Positions 15,927 to 24,314 of a stretch of DNA of 64,000 nt are shown here, piece by piece. The notes under the pieces were generated by a model. The model ran no database searches. It worked only from the letters and a program-made list of their open reading frames with translations, and was not told where the DNA came from. Source of the stretch: UBA1413 sp964567485 (GTDB lineage: Bacteria > Bacteroidota > Bacteroidia > Bacteroidales > Prolixibacteraceae). Made by a program: the position numbers and the translations under genes. The stretch's first letter is position 1. Each line of letters opens with the position of its first letter. Location: positions 39,533-103,532 of the forward strand of contig CAZMMX010000007.1 of assembly GCA_964567485.1 (NCBI GenBank), written 5' to 3'.

Positions 15927-17075
15927 ATGCCTGAAAAAGTATTTGTCAGCGGATGTTATGATATGCTCCACAGCGGGCATGTGGCCTTTTTCGAGGAGGC
16001 CGCCAGCTATGGGGATCTTCATGTGGGGCTGGGCTCCGACCGCACCATAGCGGCGCTGAAGGCCCGCAAAACCGTCAATACCGAGCAGGAGCGCCTTTAC
16101 ATGGTGAAAGCCCTCAAAGTAGTCAGGGAGGCCTGGATCAACAGCGGCACGGGCCACCTCGATTTCGAAAAGGAACTCCGGGAACTCCGTCCCGATATCT
16201 TCTTTGTCAACGAAGACGGCTTCACCCCTGCCAAGCAGCAATTGTGCAATGAACTGGGCATCCGTCTGGTGGTGAGTAAGAGGATTCCCCGGAACGGACT
16301 GCCAGTACGCTCCACCACGGCCCTGCGCAATGAATGCCGCATTCCCTTCCGTCTCGACCTGGCCGGGGGATGGCTCGACCAGCCCTACGTCTCTAAATTC
16401 TGGCCCGGAGCGGTCATCACCATCTCCATAGAACCCGAAATTGACTTCAACGACCGCAGCGGCATGGCCAGCAGCACCCGCATCAAGGCCATGGATCTCT
16501 GGCATAACGACATCCCCGAAGGAAACCGCGAAAAACTGGCCCACACCCTCTTCTGTGTCGAGAACCCTCCCGGCTCGGGCTATGTCAGCGGGTCGCAGGA
16601 CTCGATCGGAATCGTATACCCCGGGGTGAATCGCCTCGACTATCCCCGCGGCAGCTACTGGCCCGGAAAAATCACCCAGGTCACCGACCCGGAAATCCTC
16701 TCCTTTATCGAGGAGCACCTTTGGTTCATCAACCTCTCACCGCGTGCCGAAGGTTTCGACGTGTTGGCGGGTACCCACATCCACGAAGCAGGAGCCCGGG
16801 CCCTGGCATTGGCCGCCGATGCAACCTGGGAAGCCATCCTCCAAAAGGACCTCCGGAAATTCGGACAGGCTTTCAGAGAGTCGTTCGAAGCCCAGGTGGC
16901 CATGTTCCCCGGAATGGTCAACCCAGTCATCCAGGAAACCATCGACCGGTATAAAAAAGAGGCCCTGGGATGGAAGATCTCAGGAGCAGGCGGCGGCGGA
17001 TACCTCGTGCTGATCTCCCCGAAACCGGTGGAAAACGCCATCCGCGTCACCATTCGCCGCGATGGCGTGGACTAG
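15927..17075 (+). CDS. nucleotidyltransferase / GHMP-kinase fusion
   Basis: About 382 residues in two parts. Residues 1-130 are a cytidylyltransferase-like fold with SGCYDMLHSGHVAFF (the HxGH-type site) and a distal STTALRN that recalls the ISSTxIR motif. Residues about 135-382 match GHMP sugar kinases: RLDLAGGWLDQPYVS, the ATP loop NPPGSGYVSGSQDSIG, and the C-terminal SGAGGGGYLVL. Such a protein could phosphorylate a sugar and then activate it with a nucleotide, as separate HddA/HddC- or RfaE-type enzymes do in heptose pathways. The sugar is unknown; fucose salvage or a heptose are candidates. It lies between the GDP-fucose genes and a nucleotide-sugar dehydratase. Confidence 0.75.
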   Translation: MPEKVFVSGCYDMLHSGHVAFFEEAASYGDLHVGLGSDRTIAALKARKTVNTEQERLYMVKALKVVREAWINSGTGHLDFEKELRELRPDIFFVNEDGFTPAKQQLCNELGIRLVVSKRIPRNGLPVRSTTALRNECRIPFRLDLAGGWLDQPYVSKFWPGAVITISIEPEIDFNDRSGMASSTRIKAMDLWHNDIPEGNREKLAHTLFCVENPPGSGYVSGSQDSIGIVYPGVNRLDYPRGSYWPGKITQVTDPEILSFIEEHLWFINLSPRAEGFDVLAGTHIHEAGARALALAADATWEAILQKDLRKFGQAFRESFEAQVAMFPGMVNPVIQETIDRYKKEALGWKISGAGGGGYLVLISPKPVENAIRVTIRRDGVD

Positions 17076-17307
17076 CCCGGGGTCGGGGTTCAGCATGGTC
17101 CGGATTATCCATTCCGCATCAACAGATGCCTCGGTGGGGCCCACTGGTCCGGAACAGCCACATCCTTCTCAACCTCCATGAAATCCCGGCAAAAGGGAGA
17201 AAACCCGGCATCCAAACGACCGTGGTCCCCCGAATAATGCCCCCCAAAAGCCCAAATGTCCCGTTTTTTTCGTATATTAGAGTAGAATGATTTAACGGGA
17301 CTATATT

Positions 17308-19212
17308 ATGCGCACATTGTTGAGAAAACTGGTTGGCAGGGTTTTTCTTCCCCGCTGGATCATTTTTTTCTCAGATGTGACCATTATCAGTGTGGTATTT
17401 CTATTTACCACTCTGCTGCGTTACAACCTGGAGGCCTTCTCCGTCGATTTGCCCACCTTGTCGCTGCAGCTGCTCCTGCTGTTACCCCTCTTTTCCCTGG
17501 GCGAACTCCTTTTTAAACCCTACCAGGGAATTCTCCGTCATTCGAGTCCCCTCGATGCCCTGGAAATTATCAAAACCCAGTTGTTCATTGCCGCAGGCAT
17601 GGTGCTCTTCACCATGGTGGCGCGCCGGTGGTGGCCCGGACTGGTCATTTCCTTAACGGTGGTGATTTCCCAGTTTTTCATTTCAGTGGTGGTATTGGTG
17701 GGGCTCAGAATGCTGGCCTCTTATATGTACCACCGGCTGGTCAAGACCGGCCGCACGGGCGTGAACATGATGATTTTCGGAGCCGGGGAGATGGGTACCC
17801 TTACCAAGAGCATCTTTGAAAAAGACCCCGCCCTGAATTACAGGGTGGTCGGCTTTATCGATGACAATCCCGGCCTCCGCCATAAAAAGGTGGAGGGCGT
17901 GATGGTCTATCCTCCCGGCCCCGTCAGCAACCGGATTGTGGAAGAGAAACAAGTCAAAGAGGTGGTCATCTGCATCCACCCCGGGGGAATCACCAAAGAG
18001 CGCAAAAGCGACTTCGTCGACTGGTGTATCGCCAAAAATATCAGGGTGAAGGAGGTCCCCGGAACCCGCGAGTGGCTTAACGGTAAGTTCTTCACCAGCC
18101 AGGTGCGCGATATCATGATCGAAGACCTCCTGGGAAGGGATCCCATAGAAATCGACAACCAGGAGGTGATTCGGGGAATTCACGGAAAACGCATCCTGGT
18201 CACGGGAGCCGCCGGTTCGATAGGTTCTGAGCTGGTGCGGCAGCTGGCCACTTTTTATCCGGAAAGCCTGACCCTGGTCGACAAGGCCGAATCGGGACTC
18301 TACGACCTCCGGAATGAGATCTTTCTGAAAGACAAGGACCTCGACATCCGTATCAACGTGGGGGATGTGACCGACCTCTTCGCCATGCGCCGGCTCTTTT
18401 CACAGGAATGCCCCGATATCATCTACCACGCTTCAGCCTATAAACACGTTCCCCTGATGGAACTCCAGCCCTATGAGGCCATCCTCAACAACGTGAAGGG
18501 AACCCGTGTGGTGGCCGACCTGGCAGTGGAGTGCGGCGTGGAGAAGTTTGTCATGATTTCTACCGATAAGGCGGTGAATCCCACCAACGTCATGGGGGCT
18601 ACCAAAAGGATCTGCGAGATGTACATCCAGGCCCTTTCACGCAAACCCGGCGTCAAAACCCGCTTTGTCACCACCCGCTTCGGCAATGTCCTGGGAAGCA
18701 GCGGATCGGTCATCCCCCTCTTCCGTAACCAGATCAAAGCGGGCGGACCGGTGACCGTCACCCACCGCGAGATCATCCGTTACTTCATGACCATCCCCGA
18801 AGCCTCCCGCCTGGTGCTGGAAGCCGCCTCCATCGGACAAGGAGGCGAAATCTTCCTCTTCGATATGGGAAAACCCGTGAAAATCTACGACATGGCCGAA
18901 AAGATGATCCGCCTCTCGGGATTCCTCCCCCATAAGGACATCGAAATCGTGGAGACTGGCCTCCGACCGGGCGAAAAACTCTACGAAGAACTCCTGGCCA
19001 ACCAAGAGTCCTCTTCCTCCATCGACCACGGGAAAATCATGGTCGCCCGCTCTATCCATATTGACCCTGAAACCACCATGGCCAAAATCAAAGACCTGAT
19101 CAACGAGATGCAAACTTCAAGCCCACTTGCACTGGTCTCACGCATGATGGAGATCGTCCCAGAATATAAACCCGCTAATTCGGAGTTCGCGAAGTTGAAT
19201 TCCGCAAAATAA
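17308..19212 (+). CDS. membrane nucleotide-sugar 4,6-dehydratase (FlaA1/CapD/WbpM type)
   Basis: About 634 residues. Four hydrophobic spans occupy about residues 12-140, followed by a CoA-binding-like Rossmann domain (MIFGAGEMGTLTKSIF, about 155) and a catalytic short-chain dehydrogenase domain: VTGAAGSIGSELVRQ (about 296), YHASAYKHVPLME, STDKAVNPTNVMGATKR and FRNQIKAGGPVTVTH. The active-site tyrosine is replaced by Met in the M-x3-K form seen in long FlaA1/WbpM proteins. It makes UDP-4-keto-6-deoxy-HexNAc for later sugars. It ends the polysaccharide locus; 230 bases lie before it with no obvious feature. Confidence 0.9.
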   Translation: MRTLLRKLVGRVFLPRWIIFFSDVTIISVVFLFTTLLRYNLEAFSVDLPTLSLQLLLLLPLFSLGELLFKPYQGILRHSSPLDALEIIKTQLFIAAGMVLFTMVARRWWPGLVISLTVVISQFFISVVVLVGLRMLASYMYHRLVKTGRTGVNMMIFGAGEMGTLTKSIFEKDPALNYRVVGFIDDNPGLRHKKVEGVMVYPPGPVSNRIVEEKQVKEVVICIHPGGITKERKSDFVDWCIAKNIRVKEVPGTREWLNGKFFTSQVRDIMIEDLLGRDPIEIDNQEVIRGIHGKRILVTGAAGSIGSELVRQLATFYPESLTLVDKAESGLYDLRNEIFLKDKDLDIRINVGDVTDLFAMRRLFSQECPDIIYHASAYKHVPLMELQPYEAILNNVKGTRVVADLAVECGVEKFVMISTDKAVNPTNVMGATKRICEMYIQALSRKPGVKTRFVTTRFGNVLGSSGSVIPLFRNQIKAGGPVTVTHREIIRYFMTIPEASRLVLEAASIGQGGEIFLFDMGKPVKIYDMAEKMIRLSGFLPHKDIEIVETGLRPGEKLYEELLANQESSSSIDHGKIMVARSIHIDPETTMAKIKDLINEMQTSSPLALVSRMMEIVPEYKPANSEFAKLNSAK

Positions 19213-19404
19213 AAGAGTTATTGGTAGTTTATTCACCGTCTATTTTCTCCATTCACCGGTAAAACCCCCCTGTTCGCTGGATTCCACTGTTTTCTTCCTC
19301 CTTTTCATGTAACATTTGCATCATCAAACAGTCTATAAGATTGTAAGAAAACAAAAAGAGAACAGAAAACAGATCAATTAAGAATGCAGAAAACAGAAAA
19401 CAAT

Positions 19405-19836
19405 ATGAAAACAAAAGTTTTTTTTACCGTGATCGCTTTATTGATGGCCACTTTTATGCTCGCAGGAGCTACTGAAGTCAATGCCCGTAAAGTGAATTTT
19501 GCCTCAAGCCTTGAAAACGAAATGGACCCCGTGATGAAGATCGAAAACTGGATGGTGAACAGCAACTTCTGGAGTACCGGCCATTCCATAGCGATCTCCC
19601 GCGAATTTGATGACGCCCTCACCCTGGAATCCTGGATGACCGACGTTAATGAATGGGCGATAGCCGCAATGATCCCCATGGATACAGAAGATTCCCTGGT
19701 TCTGGAAGCCTGGATGACCTCCCCGCTGGCATGGAACGGTAGCAATGCCCTCACCGTGAAAGACGAAGAGCCCCGGCTGACCCTCGAATCATGGATGACC
19801 GATGACATAATCTGGAATCACCCAGAAAGCAGGTAG
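19405..19836 (+). CDS. small secreted protein with four ExWMx5W repeats
   Basis: 143 residues with a signal peptide (about residues 1-26, MKTKVFFTVIALLMATFMLA then GATEVNA). The mature part carries four copies of the motif E-[NSA]-W-M-x5-W: starting at Glu47 (ENWMVNSNFW), Glu75 (ESWMTDVNEW), Glu101 (EAWMTSPLAW) and Glu128 (ESWMTDDIIW), spaced 28, 26 and 27 residues. I do not recognise the family. The mature protein is acidic and tryptophan-rich; tryptophans at fixed spacing suggest a small beta fold or peptide-binding surface. An in-frame ATG at 19384 would add seven residues before the signal peptide, so 19405 is preferred. A strong terminator follows, so it is probably transcribed alone. 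Confidence 0.8.
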   Translation: MKTKVFFTVIALLMATFMLAGATEVNARKVNFASSLENEMDPVMKIENWMVNSNFWSTGHSIAISREFDDALTLESWMTDVNEWAIAAMIPMDTEDSLVLEAWMTSPLAWNGSNALTVKDEEPRLTLESWMTDDIIWNHPESR

Positions 19837-19862
19837 TTTTGAGTTAGTTAGTTTGGTTTTTA

Positions 19863-19894
19863 CAGGCTGTTGTTTCAACAGCCTGTTTTTTTTT
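19863..19894 (+). terminator. intrinsic terminator of the ExWM-repeat gene
   Basis: A 10-bp stem (CAGGCTGTTG, loop TTT, CAACAGCCTG at 19863-19885) is followed by a run of T to 19894. It lies 27 bases after the stop of the small secreted protein and reaches the stop codon of the convergent biotin carrier gene. Confidence 0.85.
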
Positions 19895-20231
19895 AGCGCG
19901 GCCTGATTTCCATCATCGGTTCCTTTTTCGAAACCGCATCTTTGGGCTGCACATTAATCTTTACCACCTCCCCGTCAAAAGGCATCAGCACATTGTTGTG
20001 CATTTTCATGGCCTCCAGCAGAATCAGGGTCTCCCCCTGCTTCACCTTCTGTCCCGGCTTCACCATCACCTCGATGACCGTGCCGGGAATAAACGAGTAA
20101 ATCAGATTGGGGTTGACAGGTTTCCAGGTCTTGCGGTTTCTGAATTTCTGGGTCAGGGTCGTTTGGTACTTCGCCCCCTGCACAATCAGATATTCCAACT
20201 TGGGTTCTTCCGACATTCTTGGTTCCTCCAT
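19893..20231 (-). CDS. biotin carboxyl carrier protein
   Basis: 112 residues. The C-terminal 70 residues are a biotinyl domain with GTVIEVMVKPGQKVKQGETL and LLEAMKMHN, in which Lys76 is the biotinylation site. It carries CO2 from a biotin carboxylase to the carboxyltransferase. The upstream gene, 62 bases away on the same strand, encodes the carboxyltransferase, so the two work together on propionyl-CoA or methylmalonyl-CoA. The N-terminal 45 residues are not like the usual Pro/Ala hinge. A second ATG five codons later (MSEEPK) is an alternative start. No biotin carboxylase or membrane decarboxylase subunit is next to it. Confidence 0.87.
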   Translation of the reverse strand: MEEPRMSEEPKLEYLIVQGAKYQTTLTQKFRNRKTWKPVNPNLIYSFIPGTVIEVMVKPGQKVKQGETLILLEAMKMHNNVLMPFDGEVVKINVQPKDAVSKKEPMMEIRPR

Positions 20232-20293
20232 TGATTTTTTAAAGACTCTTTCCTTGTAATCGTGTTGATCTGTCCCTGAACTCCCCGAAGGGG

Positions 20294-21838
20294 TCAGAAC
20301 GGCGGAATCCCATGTTTTTTAGTGGGCATGGAGATAATTTTATTCTTCGACACTTTGAGGGCGTGGAGAATCCGGGAGCGGGTCTCTTCGGGTTCGATGA
20401 CCTCGTCGATGTAGCCTTTGGCGGCAGCCACGTATGGGTTGGCGAATTTGTCCTTGTACTCCTGGATTTTCTGCTGGCGCATGGCCTCGGGATCTTCGGC
20501 CTCCATTATTTCTTTGCGGAAAACGATGTTGGCTGCACCTTCGGGGCCCATGACGGCGATTTCGGCTGCCGGCCAGGCAAAGACAAAGTCGGCACGCAGA
20601 TGGCGCGAGTTCATGGCGATATAGCCGCCACCGTATGCCTTACGCAGGATAACGGTGATTTTCGGCACGGTAGCTTCACTGTAGGCATAGAGGATCTTGG
20701 CGCCATGGCGGATTACGCCGGCATGTTCCTGGTCCACGCCGGGAAGGTAGCCCGGAAGATCTTCAAGGGTTACGATGGGGATGTTGAAGGCGTCGCAATA
20801 CCTGATGAAACGGGCCGCCTTGTCGGAACTGTCGCAATCAAGGACCCCGGCAAGCACCATGGGCTGGTTGGCCACGAAACCAACGGTCTCCCCGTCCATC
20901 CTTCCGAAACCGATAATGATGTTGGGGGCAAAGAGCTCCATGATTTCCAGGAAGTCGGACCCATCGGTGATCGCTTTGATGATGTCGCGCATGTCGTAGG
21001 GAATCTTGGCATCGGTGGGAACAATTCTTTCCACCTTTTTGCTCTTTTTGGGAGGTTTCGCCGGAAAAGGCTGCGATTTTTCCTTGTTATTCCAGGGGAT
21101 ATAGGTAATCAGCTTTTTGATCTGCTCAAAACACTCTTTTTCGGTTTTGGCGTAGAAATGGGCATTCCCGGTGATCTGGGCATGTACACGGGCACCTCCC
21201 AGTTCTTCCATGGTAATATCTTCACCCAGAACCGATTTGATGACGCCGGGACCGGTGATGAACATCTTGGAGATATTCTCGACCACGAAGACAAAGTCGG
21301 TGAGTGCCGGGGAGTAAACAGCCCCTCCGGCACAGGGCCCCAGGATCACGGAAATCTGGGGGATCACCCCCGAAGCCAGGGTGTTGCGGAAGAAGATCTC
21401 GCCGTACCCCGCCAGGGAATTGACTCCTTCCTGGATGCGCGCCCCCCCCGAGTCGTTGATCCCGATCAGGGGAACCCGCATCTTCAGGGCATGGTCCATG
21501 ATCTTGGTAATCTTCTGGGCATGCATAAGCCCCAGGGATCCCCCGGCCACCGTGAAGTCCTGGGCAAAAATACAGACCGGCTTGTTATAGATAGTGCCGG
21601 TGCCGATGATCACCCCGTCGCCATGAAGAATCTTGTCCTCCATGCCGAAATCACGCGCGGCATGTTCCACAAACATATCGTACTCATGAAAGGTGTCCTC
21701 ATCCAGGATCGATATGATCCTCTCACGTGCCGTGAGCTTCCCCATCTGGGCCTGCTTCTCGATGGCTTCATCTCCACCGCCCTTCTGGATCTCCTCCTTT
21801 CGTTTCCTCAGGTCAAGAATGTTTCTTTTCAGTGACAT
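20294..21838 (-). CDS. acyl-CoA carboxylase carboxyltransferase subunit (PccB/MmdA family)
   Basis: 514 residues with the paired crotonase folds of carboxyltransferases. Visible landmarks are MGKLTARERI near the N-terminus, IGINDSGGARIQEGV (about 125) and the second half's TLEDLPGYLPGVDQEH and RKAYGGGYIAM, which form the acyl-CoA and biotin sites. Length is right for propionyl-CoA carboxylase beta or methylmalonyl-CoA decarboxylase alpha; sequence alone does not separate them. With no Na+-pump subunits near, a propionyl-CoA carboxylase role is slightly favoured. It precedes the biotin carrier gene by 62 bases, in one operon. Confidence 0.9.
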   Translation of the reverse strand: MSLKRNILDLRKRKEEIQKGGGDEAIEKQAQMGKLTARERIISILDEDTFHEYDMFVEHAARDFGMEDKILHGDGVIIGTGTIYNKPVCIFAQDFTVAGGSLGLMHAQKITKIMDHALKMRVPLIGINDSGGARIQEGVNSLAGYGEIFFRNTLASGVIPQISVILGPCAGGAVYSPALTDFVFVVENISKMFITGPGVIKSVLGEDITMEELGGARVHAQITGNAHFYAKTEKECFEQIKKLITYIPWNNKEKSQPFPAKPPKKSKKVERIVPTDAKIPYDMRDIIKAITDGSDFLEIMELFAPNIIIGFGRMDGETVGFVANQPMVLAGVLDCDSSDKAARFIRYCDAFNIPIVTLEDLPGYLPGVDQEHAGVIRHGAKILYAYSEATVPKITVILRKAYGGGYIAMNSRHLRADFVFAWPAAEIAVMGPEGAANIVFRKEIMEAEDPEAMRQQKIQEYKDKFANPYVAAAKGYIDEVIEPEETRSRILHALKVSKNKIISMPTKKHGIPPF

Positions 21839-22032
21839 ATCAATACTATTATGAGTTGGTTATTTTGGTTCCCTGCAATATCGTTCCTGATGCCAAGGGA
21901 CAAAAGGAGACCAAAAATACTAATTTTTTATATGAGAATGGGAGGCTTTCCTGATTTGCCCGTTCTTTTATGTTTTTGTAACATATTGTTTTTGAACAAT
22001 ATTACAATCCGTTTGAAACTTGGACTCCCTGG

Positions 22033-23112
22033 CTATTTGGCGGCCCAGATATACAGGAACCAGGCGATGATGGCGTAGAAGATGTTGGGGATCCAGACGG
22101 CAATGATGGGAGGGGTATTTCCGTTGACCGCGAAGACCACCGATATCTGCATAAAGAGGATATAGGAAAAGCTGAGCAACAGTCCCAGTCCGAGGTGCAG
22201 CCCCAGACCGCCCTTGATCTTCCGCGAGGCCAGCGAGACCCCGATGATGGTCAGAATGAACGCCGAAAAGGGATTACTGATGCGTTTATGACGTTCCAGG
22301 GCAAATTCCGTGGAGTTGACACCCCTGAGTTTCATACTGCGAATTTCATTCACCAGCTGATGGGTGGTCAGCGCTTCCATGTCGTTACGTTCGGTCAGGT
22401 AATCTGAAGGCGTCATGTTCAGGGTGGTGTCGATCTGGTATCCGTGGGTGATGAACTCCTTGTCGTTAACAAATCTCCTGCGCCAGAAGTTATTAATGGT
22501 CCACCGCGCCGAATCCTCGTTCCAGCTGATATTATCGGCGGTGATCTTCTCCACCAGCTTCTGCTCTTCGAACTTCTCGAGGGTAAAGCGGCTCCCTAAG
22601 TTGTTGGAACTGAACGTGTACATATACACATAAACCCCCGGTTCTATCTGGCGATGGATGTGTCGTTCCACCTGGAAATCTTTTTTGTTGATATAGTGGT
22701 TTCTGAATTCTATGCGTTCTTTGTTGGCCGAGGGAATGACAAAGTTCCCCAGGAACCAGGTAAAGAGGGCGATGAAAGCTGCCGAGACCAGATAAGGGCG
22801 CATAAGCCGCCGGTAGGAGACCCCACTGCTGAGGATGGCGATGATCTCGGTGTTGTAGGCCATCTTGGAGGTGAAATAGATGACCGCAATAAAGACGAAG
22901 AGCGGGCTAAAGAGGTTGGCAAAATAGGGAATGAAGTTCATGTAATACTGAAAGACGATGTCCTTGGTGGGGATGTCCTTGGAAATGAACTCATCGAGGT
23001 TTTCCGAGATGTCGAAGACCGTGGCGATACTGATGATCAGCGCTATGGAATAGAAGAAGGTCCCGAGGAATTTCCGGGTGATATAAAAGTCGATGGTTTT
23101 ATAGTGCCTCAT
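22033..23112 (-). CDS. LptF/LptG-family permease
   Basis: 359 residues with a membrane span near residue 20, two more spans at about 50-120, a periplasmic central domain and three C-terminal spans (about 275-359), the usual layout of the YjgP/YjgQ family. These permeases with the LptB ATPase pull lipopolysaccharide out of the inner membrane. The N-terminus IDFYITRKFLGTFFYS matches the family's amphipathic start. The gene begins 9 bases after tgt on the same strand, an arrangement often seen in Bacteroidota. LptF and LptG cannot be told apart safely. Confidence 0.88.
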   Translation of the reverse strand: MRHYKTIDFYITRKFLGTFFYSIALIISIATVFDISENLDEFISKDIPTKDIVFQYYMNFIPYFANLFSPLFVFIAVIYFTSKMAYNTEIIAILSSGVSYRRLMRPYLVSAAFIALFTWFLGNFVIPSANKERIEFRNHYINKKDFQVERHIHRQIEPGVYVYMYTFSSNNLGSRFTLEKFEEQKLVEKITADNISWNEDSARWTINNFWRRRFVNDKEFITHGYQIDTTLNMTPSDYLTERNDMEALTTHQLVNEIRSMKLRGVNSTEFALERHKRISNPFSAFILTIIGVSLASRKIKGGLGLHLGLGLLLSFSYILFMQISVVFAVNGNTPPIIAVWIPNIFYAIIAWFLYIWAAK

Positions 23113-23121
23113 ACCTGAATG

Positions 23122-24252
23122 TCAGAGCCTGTGTTTAACCTTGTGGACCATTTCGTTTTTCCATGCCGGAAAAGTGCCGTTGAGGATTTGCCGGCGGGCT
23201 TCGGAAACCAGCCAGAGGTAAAAGGCCAGGTTATGCTGGCTGGCGATCTGGGCGCCGAGCATCTCCTTGGATATAATCAGGTGGCGCAGGTAAGCCCGGG
23301 TATACTGGTGGTCGACGAAAGAGGTGCCGTTGGGGTCGACGGGGGAATGGTCGTTCATCCACTTGTTGTTGCGGATGTTAATGATGCCTTCGCTGGTGAA
23401 GAGCATGCCATTGCGACCGTTGCGGGTAGGCATCACGCAGTCGAACATGTCAACCCCTCTGTCGATGGCTTCCAGGATGTTGACGGGAGTGCCTACGCCC
23501 ATGAGATAGCGGGGCTTACCGGCAGGAAGGCCTTCATTGACCACCTCGATCATTTCATACATCACCTTCTCGGGTTCTCCCACCGCCAGGCCACCGATGG
23601 CATAACCGTCGGCATCGAGTGATTTCACATGTTCCACCGATTGGCGGCGGAGGTCAGGATAGGCAGCCCCCTGAACGATGGGAAAGAGCGACTGGGGATA
23701 GCCATACAGGGGTGAGGTCTCCCGGAACCTCTTGTCGCATCTGTCGAGCCACCGCCGTGTGAGGTCGAGGGATTTCCGCGCGTACGCATAGGTGGCATCG
23801 CCCGGGGCACACTCATCGAAAGCCATGATGATGTCGGCGCCGATGACGCGCTGGGTGTCCATGACGTTTTCGGGCGTGAACAGATGGTAGGAACCGTCGA
23901 TGTGCGACTGGAAACGAACCCCCTCTTCCGAGAGTTTCCGCAGGTCGCCGAGAGAGAAAACCTGAAATCCTCCACTGTCGGTAAGGATGGGACCTTCCCA
24001 GCCGTTGAACCGGTGGAGCCCCCCGGCATCGCGGAGTACCGAAAGACCGGGACGGAGGTAGAGATGATAGGTATTTCCCAGAATGATCTGAGCCACGATA
24101 TCCTCTTTCAGGTCGCGGATATGAATGCCTTTGACCGATCCTGCCGTGCCCACGGGCATGAAAATGGGGGTGAGCACCCTCCCGTGGGGGGTCTCCAACA
24201 TGCCAGCCCTGGCCTGTGATCCCTGACAGGTCGTAATCAGTTCAAACGTCAT
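23122..24252 (-). CDS. tgt: queuine tRNA-ribosyltransferase without the usual zinc cysteines
   Basis: About 376 residues. Replaces guanine 34 in GUN-anticodon tRNAs with a queuosine precursor. Present are PIFMPVGTAGSVKG, LTDSGGFQVFSL (proton-acceptor Asp), GGLAVGEPEKVM, and VGTPVNILEAIDRGVDMFDC (nucleophile Asp region). In typical bacterial Tgt the C-terminal zinc site is a C-x-C-x2-C stretch after the SPxDP block and a later His; here the block is SPVDPNGTSFVDHQY with none of these cysteines, while the later IASQHNLAFYLW keeps the His. The start at 24252 (MTFELITT) is chosen over a GTG at 24273 because that GTG lies inside the predicted promoter. Confidence 0.9.
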   Translation of the reverse strand: MTFELITTCQGSQARAGMLETPHGRVLTPIFMPVGTAGSVKGIHIRDLKEDIVAQIILGNTYHLYLRPGLSVLRDAGGLHRFNGWEGPILTDSGGFQVFSLGDLRKLSEEGVRFQSHIDGSYHLFTPENVMDTQRVIGADIIMAFDECAPGDATYAYARKSLDLTRRWLDRCDKRFRETSPLYGYPQSLFPIVQGAAYPDLRRQSVEHVKSLDADGYAIGGLAVGEPEKVMYEMIEVVNEGLPAGKPRYLMGVGTPVNILEAIDRGVDMFDCVMPTRNGRNGMLFTSEGIINIRNNKWMNDHSPVDPNGTSFVDHQYTRAYLRHLIISKEMLGAQIASQHNLAFYLWLVSEARRQILNGTFPAWKNEMVHKVKHRL

Positions 24253-24272
24253 TTTGGGATTTTTAATGGTCA

Positions 24273-24306
24273 CAAAGATAATTATTCTACTAAATTTGCG
24301 ACCAAA
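24273..24306 (-). promoter_or_regulatory. Bacteroidota-type promoter for tgt-lptF/G
   Basis: On the minus strand a -33 TTTG (24303-24306) and a -7 TATCTTTG (24273-24280) are 22 bases apart, a full match to the TTTG-N17-23-TAnnTTTG pattern of this phylum. Transcription should start near 24267, leaving about 15 bases before the tgt ATG. A divergent -7-like TAAATTTG at 24291-24298 may serve the GT2 gene on the other strand. Confidence 0.65.
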
Positions 24307-24314
24307 ACTGGACT

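Noticed and set aside
20312..21835. 507-codon plus-strand frame opposite the carboxyltransferase gene
   Set aside because: Mirror frame of a GC-rich gene; Gly/His/Asp-rich composition and no domain, while the minus strand shows a complete carboxyltransferase.
24253..24273. GTG start adding seven residues to Tgt
   Set aside because: The GTG lies inside the predicted -7 promoter box and the usual Tgt start is MTFEL.
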